From Clostridia bacterium (GTDB lineage: Bacteria; Bacillota; Clostridia; Christensenellales; Borkfalkiaceae): 64,000 bases of DNA. The notes under the pieces were generated by a model that ran no database searches, had not been told where the DNA came from, and saw nothing but the letters and a program-made list of their open reading frames with translations. Location: contig JAIEFR010000022.1 in NCBI GenBank assembly GCA_029066845.1, positions 1-64,000 of the forward strand. The letters are read 5' to 3'. A program made the translations under genes and the position numbers. Each line of letters opens with the position of its first letter. The stretch's first letter is position 1. Shown piece after piece: positions 44,822 to 52,900 of the stretch.

Positions 44822-45235
44822 ATGGATAAAACACAGATTTTTGAATTTATAGCAGAGCAAAAGACGGCGTTTATAGGCTCCGTCAACGAACAGGGCTATC
44901 CCGTTATCCGCGCAATGCTGGCACCCCGAAAAATAGAAAATAACGAAATCTATTTTTCCACCAACACCTCCTCCAACAAGGTTAAACAGTACACCCGGAA
45001 CGAAAAGGCGTGCGTTTACTTTTACAAGCGCGGAAAGTTCAAGTATCAGGGCGTTACCATCACGGGCGAAATGGAAGTCTGCACCGACCAGCAAACAAAG
45101 AACGAAATCTGGCGCATAGGCGACAAGCTCTTTTATAAAAAAGGCGTGACCGACCCCGACTACTGCGTGCTGAAATTCAAGTGCAAAACCGCCGAATACT
45201 ACTGCGACTTTAAGGTGGAAACGATAGATTTATAA
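44822..45235 (+). CDS. Pyridoxamine 5'-phosphate oxidase family protein
   Basis: A 137-residue split-barrel flavoprotein: FIAEQKTAFIGSVNEQGYPVIRAM, YFSTNTSSNKVKQY and GVTITGEMEVC follow the general stress protein 26-like PPOX pattern. The start at 44822 is set by AAAGGA about 8 nt upstream. The stop overlaps the next ATG by one base (TAATG). It differs clearly from the minus-strand PPOX protein at 43433, so the two are not recent duplicates. Probably an F420/FMN-type oxidoreductase of unknown substrate. Confidence 0.85.
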   Translation: MDKTQIFEFIAEQKTAFIGSVNEQGYPVIRAMLAPRKIENNEIYFSTNTSSNKVKQYTRNEKACVYFYKRGKFKYQGVTITGEMEVCTDQQTKNEIWRIGDKLFYKKGVTDPDYCVLKFKCKTAEYYCDFKVETIDL

Positions 45236-45666
45236 TGAACTGGTTCAACTATTACGGACTTGCCATAATGGCGGTTATTATGATTCCCAACATAATATAC
45301 GCCGTCAAACACAAGGAAAGCTTTGAAAACACATATAAAAACAAGGGGCTGACGATAGGCGAGCAAATAGGCAGATACGCCTGCTTCGTGCTGATGATTT
45401 TCAATATCCCCTACACCTATTTCAATTTCTGGTTTGATTACGCGCTTATCGTATACCTTTCCGTAAACGGCGCAATGTGCCTTGCCTACCTCATATTCTG
45501 GGCGGTATGCCGGAACAGGAACGACAAGCTGAAAGCGCTGTCGCTTTCAATTCTTCCCACCTGCATTTTCCTGTTCAGCGGCGTAATGCTGGCGTATATT
45601 CCGCTTATAGTTTTCGCCGTGTTGTTCGGCATATGCCATATAACTATAAGCGTGCGTTCTATTTAA
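45235..45666 (+). CDS. Small membrane protein (143 aa)
   Basis: Not recognised. Four membrane helices are predicted (about 5-22, 47-70, 74-92 and 103-140, the last possibly two), with a cytoplasmic loop NKGLTIGEQIGRYACF. It is translationally coupled to the PPOX gene by a TAATG overlap and its 3' end overlaps the convergent cupin gene by 8 bp. Confidence 0.75.
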   Translation: MNWFNYYGLAIMAVIMIPNIIYAVKHKESFENTYKNKGLTIGEQIGRYACFVLMIFNIPYTYFNFWFDYALIVYLSVNGAMCLAYLIFWAVCRNRNDKLKALSLSILPTCIFLFSGVMLAYIPLIVFAVLFGICHITISVRSI

Positions 45667-46087
45667 CCGCGCTGTTATACTCCTCGTCGGAAACGGGTTC
45701 GCACCACTGCGTACCGCCGTTTTCCGCAGGCACCTCTATTGCGAGATGTGAAAACCATTTATCCTTGCCCGCGCCGTGCCAGTGCTTTACGCCGACGGGA
45801 ATATTGACGACGTCACCGGGGTGCATTCTGATTGCGGGCTTGCCCCATTCCTGATAGTAGCCCTCTCCGCCAACGCACACCAAAATCTGACCGCCGCCCT
45901 TGGCAGCGTTATGAATATGCCAGTTGTTGCGGCAGCACGGCTCGAAGGTGACGTTTGCAATGAATACCTGTTCCTTGCTTATCGGCGCAAGATAGCTCTG
46001 CCCCTTGAAATACTGCGCGTATGCGTCGTTGGGTGCGCCCACGGGGAAAAATATCGTGTCCTGGTATGCTTCCTTTTCCTTACTCAT
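45659..46087 (-). CDS. Cupin-domain protein
   Basis: A 142-residue single-domain cupin. The metal-binding motif is in NNWHIHNAAKGGGQIL (His-x-His, with Gln) and VKHWHGA (second His). Such proteins are often found with carboxymuconolactone-decarboxylase-like enzymes, but none is adjacent. ATG 46087 with AAGGAG upstream is preferred over the longer frame. It sits 22 bp after hpt on the same strand. Confidence 0.87.
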   Translation of the reverse strand: MSKEKEAYQDTIFFPVGAPNDAYAQYFKGQSYLAPISKEQVFIANVTFEPCCRNNWHIHNAAKGGGQILVCVGGEGYYQEWGKPAIRMHPGDVVNIPVGVKHWHGAGKDKWFSHLAIEVPAENGGTQWCEPVSDEEYNSAVK

Positions 46088-46109
46088 AATAATTCTCCTT
46101 ATTTCTACG

Positions 46110-46661
46110 TTAATTTTTCTTTTCATAGATTTCGCGCTTCAACACGCCGACGTACGGCAGGTTGCGGTATTGCTGGTCGTAGTCCAGACCGTAGCCCACT
46201 ATAAATTCGTCACCGACCTCGAAGCAGGAAAAATCGGCTTTGACGGACACCTGCCTGCGCGAGGGCTTATCGAACAGCGTAACCGCAGTGAACGACCTTG
46301 CGCCGCGCCCTTCAATCAGCTCTCTCATCCTTACAAGCGTATGCCCCGAATCGACAATATCCTCAACTAAAATTACGTCCCGTCCCTGCACGGAAGCGGA
46401 AAGGTCGGCAACTATTTCGGGCGCGCCCGAGCTTTGCGTAGAGCCGCCGTAGGAGGATACCGTCATAAAATCCAGCTGAACCGGCGTCTGCATAGTGCGC
46501 ACCAAATCGCAGAAGAAAAACACGCTGCCCCTTAAAACGCATATCGCAAGGGGCGGAGTATCGGCTTTTGCAAACCTTTCGTCCAGCCACGCAGCCGCCT
46601 CCTTCACCTTTTGTTGAATCTGCTCCCCGCTTAAAACCAGCCTTTCCAGATCTCCGTTCAT
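46110..46661 (-). CDS. hpt: Hypoxanthine phosphoribosyltransferase
   Basis: A 183-residue purine salvage enzyme making IMP/GMP from hypoxanthine/guanine and PRPP. The PRPP site DVILVEDIVDSGHTL, the N-terminal ICVLRGSVFFFCDL region and the C-terminal VGYGLDYDQQYRNLPYVGVL are all typical. GAGG precedes the ATG. Confidence 0.95.
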   Translation of the reverse strand: MNGDLERLVLSGEQIQQKVKEAAAWLDERFAKADTPPLAICVLRGSVFFFCDLVRTMQTPVQLDFMTVSSYGGSTQSSGAPEIVADLSASVQGRDVILVEDIVDSGHTLVRMRELIEGRGARSFTAVTLFDKPSRRQVSVKADFSCFEVGDEFIVGYGLDYDQQYRNLPYVGVLKREIYEKKN

Positions 46662-46767
46662 AAACTCCTCGCATCAGTTTTTCACACGTTACCGTCAATA
46701 ATTAAATCCCCTGATCGAAAAGTCTTATCCAATCAGGGAATTGTTCCTTTATGTTGTTTTGCGCGGA

Positions 46768-47892
46768 TTATTTTTTAACCGCCTTGCCGCCCGTCAGGAC
46801 AATCATCTTGACTGCCTGCAACGAAAAGCTGTCCGCTTCCACGGTGAGCTTTTTGTCCAGAGTGCCGCGCGCAAGCACCTTTATATACGTGACCTTGCCG
46901 TTGAAGCCTTTTACGCGCTTTTTGATTTCGGCAAGCGTTACCGTTTCGCCGTCCTCAAAGTGCCGCGAAAGCGTGTCTATATTTATAATGTCCGCCTTGG
47001 TTCTGTCCGAAGTGCCGCCCTTCTTTTCGACAAGCAGCTCCGCAACCTCGTCTTTAATAAGGCTGTCCGCCTCCTGCACGGTTACGCTCTTTCTGATGTC
47101 CGCAGGCTTGAACATTGTTCCGCTCTGCGCCTCCTCGTCGGTGAGCACTTTTATAAGCTTGCGCTCTATAAGCGCTTCGGTCGTTTCGTAAGGATACTGC
47201 GCCGCGTAGTCGGTGTTTTCCGCAATGAGCCCCGCGGAAAGCGAATTGTCGCGCATAAGGTTGTCTATAAGCTCTTTGGCGTATTTTAAACGCCTCTCGT
47301 TTTTAATGCGGTACAGACAGGGCGTATCGGCGTACGACTTGGTTTCCGCAAGGCTGTCCACGTGGTACTTTGTTCCCTCGTAAGCCGCGGGGTCGAGCGC
47401 GAGAGCAACCGACAAGGTCTTGCCGCGCAGTCTGAGCTTTGCAAGCTTCTTTCTGCCGATGCGGAAGGTCTCCCACTTCCAGCTTATGCGGCTCTTAACG
47501 CCCTTATATGACATCAGGCAATTTTTCAGTTCGGAATAGTAACGCTTGGCTTCGCCTTCGCTTTGGATAAGCTTTGCCTCGAAGCTCTTGCTGTACTTGA
47601 TGACGATATATCTCGTCTTGCCGTTCTCTTCTATCACTCTGATTTCACTCTCCTCTTCCGTTTCGTCGTCAGCGTCTTCCGCTTCCTCTTCCTCCGCGGC
47701 AACAACCGCAGGCTCCGTATCCGCTTTCTTTACGCCGTCCTCTTTTTCATTCTGTTCGGCAACCTGTTCTTCAGCTGCCTGCTCCCCTTCAATCTCGTTC
47801 TTTTTTCTGCGCCCCGCCATAAAAATAATCAATCCGACGACAACCGCCAGCGCAACGAGAATTGCTGAAATAATGATAATATACTCTTTCAT
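46768..47892 (-). CDS. Membrane-anchored protein with C-terminal uL15-like domain
   Basis: A 374-residue protein with one N-terminal membrane helix (about 4-26), an acidic linker of about 60 residues, a central basic domain of about 200 residues (VIKYSKSFEAKLIQSEGEAK, RISWKWETFRIGRKKLAKLR), and a C-terminal part resembling ribosomal protein L15: IINIDTLSRHFEDGETVTL, then KVLARGTLDKKLTVEADSFS and a closing MIVLTGGKA. It is not rplO itself, which has no anchor. The central domain looks like a duplicated substrate-like fold repeated by YHVDSLAETKSY. Function unknown. Confidence 0.75.
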   Translation of the reverse strand: MKEYIIIISAILVALAVVVGLIIFMAGRRKKNEIEGEQAAEEQVAEQNEKEDGVKKADTEPAVVAAEEEEAEDADDETEEESEIRVIEENGKTRYIVIKYSKSFEAKLIQSEGEAKRYYSELKNCLMSYKGVKSRISWKWETFRIGRKKLAKLRLRGKTLSVALALDPAAYEGTKYHVDSLAETKSYADTPCLYRIKNERRLKYAKELIDNLMRDNSLSAGLIAENTDYAAQYPYETTEALIERKLIKVLTDEEAQSGTMFKPADIRKSVTVQEADSLIKDEVAELLVEKKGGTSDRTKADIINIDTLSRHFEDGETVTLAEIKKRVKGFNGKVTYIKVLARGTLDKKLTVEADSFSLQAVKMIVLTGGKAVKK

Positions 47893-48030
47893 CTTGCACC
47901 TTCCGCCTTAACTTAATTCCGCTGATATTATATCACAGTATTTGCGCCATTTCAAGTACCTTGGTAATTCTTTCACACTCATTTGCAGGCGTTTTATTTG
48001 TTGATATATCAACTATTTAGACAAAATCAG

Positions 48031-48059
48031 TTGCCACGGCGGAGGGTTTGTGATAAAAT
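48031..48059 (+). promoter_or_regulatory. Promoter of the Pr6Pr-like gene
   Basis: TTGCCA (48031-48036) and TAAAAT (48054-48059), spacer 17 bp. The remaining intergenic stretch back to 47893 is AT-rich without recognisable features. Confidence 0.6.
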
Positions 48060-48098
48060 GCAAAATTGTTGATTAAAGGAACAGAGAGGTTTTTATTT

Positions 48099-48872
48099 AT
48101 GTTCGCAAAAAATCTGATTGTACAGATGATTTACAGAATAGTTTTATGCTGCGTGTCCGCGCTTGCCGTGCTGCTGACCTTCGGCTTGTTCTACGCAGGC
48201 AAAGGTCCCAACACTCTTACGTGGGAATTTTTGAAGTACTACACGAATATAAGCAACTACTTCGTGTTCGCCGTATCCGTTATAGTGCTTAACGACAACG
48301 TAAAGCGCGTTATGGCAGGCGAAAAGGAAGGCTACAACCGCAAGGTGCGCACCTTGAAATTTATGACCACCGTAATGATACTTGTCACCTTTTTAGTATA
48401 CGCCACCCTGCTCGGCAAACCGTTTACGGCTGACTTCTGGCGCAACATCGGCAACCTTTCCTACCACGTATTCGCGCCGCTGCTGTTCATAATAGACTAC
48501 TTCCTGTTCGAAGAAAAGAAATCGGTTTCGGTGTTCGCGCCGCTTTTAAGTCTGATTATCCCCCTCGTATACGTGTGCTACGTATTTATTCTGGGTGCGG
48601 CGGTAAAGAACTTCGAATACCCCTACTTCTTCCTTGACGTCAACGACCTCGGCTACGGCGGCGTTATGGTATGGGTGGTTATACTCGTTGCCGTGTTCAC
48701 CGTTCTGGGCTATCTGCTGTGGCTGTACAACAGAATTATGATAGAAAACGGCAAATTGAAAGTTGACTTTAAAAATATAAAATGGCTGAAAATGCCCCAA
48801 CCCTCCGCCGCAACGCCCGCTGCCGAAATTGCGGCAACCGACCAGACGGACGACGGTGAAACGGCGGAATAA
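48099..48872 (+). CDS. Pr6Pr-family-like membrane protein
   Basis: A 257-residue membrane protein with about six helices. The segment EFLKYYTNISNYFVFAVSVIVL and the later YHVFAPLLFIIDYFLFEEK match the pattern of the Pr6Pr (F420-related) membrane family. A cytoplasmic tail rich in Ala, Thr and Pro closes it. ATG 48099 follows GAGAGG. Function unknown. Confidence 0.7.
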   Translation: MFAKNLIVQMIYRIVLCCVSALAVLLTFGLFYAGKGPNTLTWEFLKYYTNISNYFVFAVSVIVLNDNVKRVMAGEKEGYNRKVRTLKFMTTVMILVTFLVYATLLGKPFTADFWRNIGNLSYHVFAPLLFIIDYFLFEEKKSVSVFAPLLSLIIPLVYVCYVFILGAAVKNFEYPYFFLDVNDLGYGGVMVWVVILVAVFTVLGYLLWLYNRIMIENGKLKVDFKNIKWLKMPQPSAATPAAEIAATDQTDDGETAE

Positions 48873-48884
48873 AACTTTATAAAA

Positions 48885-49796
48885 TTATTTTTTCTTTTCC
48901 TTGCGGCGCTTATCGTTTATGATTTCAAGCGCCGCTTCGTCTATCAAAGATATGCCCTCTTCCTTTGCAATCTGCACCATCTGTGTGAGCGCGGCCTTTA
49001 AGAATATGCGCGGAATTTTGGTAAGCTTTGCGCACGCGCCTTCCGTGAACTTGACATCGGGGTCGATGCGCGCCGCGGCATAGACAACCGACTTGACGTC
49101 GCCCTCCTTAGCCTGAATTTTTTCGGGCACGGGCTTGACGAATTTGGAATACCAGAAGTTGGTGCTGTCGCGGTAGCCGTAGTCCACAGGCACGCGCGGG
49201 AAGCCCTTTGCGGTTACGCCGTTTATTATGGTGTCATAATACTTGGGTTTCATTAAAATCTTGTCTATTTTCAAAATGAAATGCGCGCCGAACTTGCTTG
49301 TTATTCCGTTAAAATTTCTGTACGGCGGCTCGTATCCTTCAAGGCTGCCCGCCTTATCCTTAAAGGCGTCCTCCAAAGAATCGTCCCAGGTGCACTCGAA
49401 AACCTGAAACGCCTCCCGCAAAATCTTGGGTCTGTCCGCGCCGAGAGTGCTGTCCTTTAAATTGAAAATACAGTTCTTCATCTTTTCCTCGGTAGTATCG
49501 CCGGGGAATCCAAGACGGACGGCTTCCTTAAAATACTTCCTTTCGTCTGTTATGAAGTTAAGCGAAGCCTTTTTTGTGCGCAATAAATTCTGCGCCGTGT
49601 TGGAGCTGTTGCGGCACTCCAGAATCATTGCGTAGTAATCCTTGCCCGCGATATAGTAGGGAAAGCACAGCGAATACGCGCCCAGATTTGTCTGACCGTT
49701 TTCCGATACGGTGCCGACGAGTATCGTAGGCATAGGGAAAAACGCCGACGTCTGGTAAAAATTGTCAACGATACGTAAGTCCTTGAATTCTTCCAT
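48885..49796 (-). CDS. Flavin-reductase-like protein with PCP_red-like C-terminus
   Basis: The 303-residue protein has an FMN-binding split-barrel (flavin reductase) N-terminal domain (about 15-200: FFPMPTILVGTVSENGQTNLGAYS, ECRNSSNTAQNLLRTKKASLN as separate blocks) and a C-terminal segment (about 245-300; KFTEGACAKLTKIPRIFLKAAL, then EEGISLIDEAALE) that resembles the small PCP_red domain of DPOR-like proteins. GGAGG precedes ATG 49796. The family is common in anaerobes; substrate unknown. Confidence 0.75.
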   Translation of the reverse strand: MEEFKDLRIVDNFYQTSAFFPMPTILVGTVSENGQTNLGAYSLCFPYYIAGKDYYAMILECRNSSNTAQNLLRTKKASLNFITDERKYFKEAVRLGFPGDTTEEKMKNCIFNLKDSTLGADRPKILREAFQVFECTWDDSLEDAFKDKAGSLEGYEPPYRNFNGITSKFGAHFILKIDKILMKPKYYDTIINGVTAKGFPRVPVDYGYRDSTNFWYSKFVKPVPEKIQAKEGDVKSVVYAAARIDPDVKFTEGACAKLTKIPRIFLKAALTQMVQIAKEEGISLIDEAALEIINDKRRKEKKK

Positions 49797-49894
49797 AAAA
49801 TTACCTCCGTTTATATTATAGTGCGCACGCGCCCGTATGTCAACGGCGGGCACAAAACCGCCCCCTCAAAAGGCGTACTCAACCCCTAAAAAAA

Positions 49895-49924
49895 TTGACT
49901 TTACACATATGGATATTGTATAAT
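49895..49924 (+). promoter_or_regulatory. Promoter of the M60 protease gene
   Basis: TTGACT (49895-49900) and TATAAT (49919-49924), spacer 18 bp, then AGAGGAGA before the ATG. Confidence 0.8.
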
Positions 49925-49955
49925 TTTTTGTGAATTAATAAGAGGAGAATTTTCA

Positions 49956-52900
49956 ATGGCAGAAAAAGATTCCAAACCGAAATCAACGTCAAAAGCTACA
50001 AGCACAACCAAGCCTGCGACTGCGGCAAAGACCGCTCCCGCAAAGCCCGCGGCGAAGACCGCAACGGCTAAAGCGGCAGCCCCTGCAAAGCCGGCGGCTA
50101 AGACCGCCGCACCCAAAGCGGAGGCTAAACCCGAGCCCAAAACAGCGGCTAAAACGACCGCCGCGCCCAAGGCAAAAACGGAACCGAAACCGGCGGCTAA
50201 GCCTGCAACGACCAAGGCGGCTAAACCTGCGGAAAAAGCAGCAGCTCCCGCGAAGTCCGAGCCCAAGTCAGCCGCTAAACCCGTTGCACAGAAAACCGAA
50301 AAACCTGCGGCAACCAAGGCAACGGCAAAGCCCGTAGCGGAAGCTAAGCCTGCGGCAAAACCCGCACCGAAGACCGAAAGCGCTAAAAAGAGTGAAACCG
50401 CCGCCGCGGCGGCGGTAGCCGCACCGAAGAGTGCGGCTAAGTCCTCGCCCAAGGAGCAGCCAGAAAAGATTAAGCCTGCCGCCAGCACGACCAACAAAAA
50501 GGAAAAGAGTAAGCCCGCAAAGCAAAAGACCAAAAAAGCCAAGTCGGACAACGGCGGCAAAAAGGGCGGCGCGGCTGCGCTGACTGCCAACAAAAAGCGC
50601 ATTATCGCAATTGCCGTGGTGGCGTTTGTGATGATACTCGCGCTTGTAATAGGCATATCGCTGGGAGTGCGTTCGTGTTCGAACAGACTGCCCGTCTACG
50701 GCGACGAGGAATTTTACGACATAAAGTCCTTTAATACCTCCACCACCGTCGGCTATTCGGCGCAGACCACGGGCAAGGTTACAAAAAATAAACCCGTGAC
50801 GGAAGTCAGAAACGAAAGCGCGGCATTCGACAGCGCCGCTACCGGCAACATTTTTGCAAACGGTGCCGCACGCTATCCCACTTACGGCTCGACTTTATCG
50901 AGCGTAATTGATAAAACCGGTGACGCCCCTGATGTCTTAGCGGCAAAGACTGCCGCAAGATCTGCGATAATAGCCGAATCGGGTTATCTGTGCGCCTGGG
51001 GAACGGCAGGCGCCAACAGAGGCGGCGAACAGACCCCCGACAAGTACACGAAAATAGACAAAGACGGCTACCTCTACCAGAAAAAGGACGGTGAGTGGAT
51101 ACACTCGCTCCTATGGGGCAAAACAGAATATGCCGAAGCAAATTACAGACAGCTGTATAAGCATACCGCCGCACAGGGTATGTATCTGGAAGGCAAGACC
51201 AAAAACGGCGTAACCTACGAAATTTCCGACGACGCCGAGCGCGTGGTAAAGGAAGTTTATTTACGTCCGCGCGGCTATTCCAGCTACAGCATTACGGGCC
51301 TGTACGCGCCCGCTGGCGAGGTTATAAAAATCGAGATCAGCGGCAAGGATATGAACGCGACTAACGGCATCTCCGTACATATCGGTCAGGCGCTCTACAA
51401 CGGTCAGGCGAACAACATCTGGGCTTCAAAAAACCAGATGCAGCGTTTCCCCTACCTTCTTACCACCCTCGCGTTAACTAAGGACACCTGCGAATACGAC
51501 GAAGCGACCGACACGTACACGGGTTACGTCGGCTCGTTTATAGGCGGACCCATCTACATCCGCAACACCAACGCAAACTTTACGGCAAAAATTTCGGGCG
51601 GCGTTGAATATCTCCATTTTATTCTCGGCTACACCACCGAGAAGGAGTTCAACAGATTAAAGACTAATTCGCGCGTGCCTATGTTTGATTTGGAAGTATG
51701 GAATTACGGCGTGCTTCACTCGGGACCCAGATATTATGCCGAGCCCTTCTCCTACGAAGACTTATACAAGGCGGCAGTGCTTTGGGACAAGGTTGCGAAC
51801 GTAACGACCACCAACGGCACAAAACAGGGTATAGTATTCCTGTACGACCCCTTCGTTGCGGCAGGCGCGGCGGTTGCATTCCCCGGTAGAAGCTCGGTCA
51901 ACTGCCCCGCGGGCTGGATGTCGCAATCGCTCAACTACGAGGGGCTTATAACCTCGGGCTCCTGGGGTAACTTCCACGAATACCACCACAACTTCCAGAA
52001 CTACGGCTTAGGCTCGGGCGGCGACGGCGAAGTCACGAACAACGCGCTCAACCTCGTTTCGTACAGTCTGTTCACCAAGATTTCTTCCAAGCGCGGAATG
52101 GGCAGCTACGGCAGTCAGGGCTTAGGCGGCTGGAACAACTACACCAGCGCACCCTGGGTTATACAGCGCGTAAATGCGGAGCAGATTACCTCCACCAACG
52201 GACTTGCCGTTTACGCAACACTTTTGCACAACTTCGGACAGGACGCGTTTATAAAAGCGCGCGGCGTGAGCGGCCCCAATAAATATTTTGATAAATGGGC
52301 GACTCTCACCCATCAGGATATGACTTATTATGCAAGCCTGTCTAACACTTATTATAACGGCGGCAGCAACGCGTATACCCCTTCGGAAGCCGTAGTTAGC
52401 GCCAACTATCCCCTCTTCGTTCCCGTTGCTTCGGTATACCAGACGGGCAGAAGCTATATGTACGACGGCGCAAAGCGCGACATAAAGACTATGCAGCCCT
52501 ACGTTATCCCCTACGGCAAGGAGTTTACGGTTGACCTGCGCCCCTACACCGCGCCCGGCGGTCAGTATGCAAGCGGCAGCGTAGTTATAGGCAAGGGCTT
52601 CGAATACACCATAAAGGACGTAACCCAGCCCGAAAACGGCAAACTGGAAAAGACGAGCGTGGACGGCGTTTATACCTATACTCCCGATAAAAACGGAAAG
52701 CAGCTCCGTTCGGGTCAGATAAGGGTAACGCTGGGAATTACCGCAACCGATTCCAACTACGCAAGCAAGAAAATCGACGACGTAGACCTGATAATCGAAT
52801 TCGAGCAGTCGCACGAAACCAACAAGATGATTCTTGAAAGAACGACCTACACCTACACCGCCGCCACAATGTACAAGGACGCGGTGGAAGCCTACGAAAA

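Noticed and set aside
46768..47010. rplO (ribosomal protein L15) gene
   Set aside because: Only the C-terminal domain resembles uL15; the protein is membrane-anchored and much longer, so it is not the ribosomal protein.
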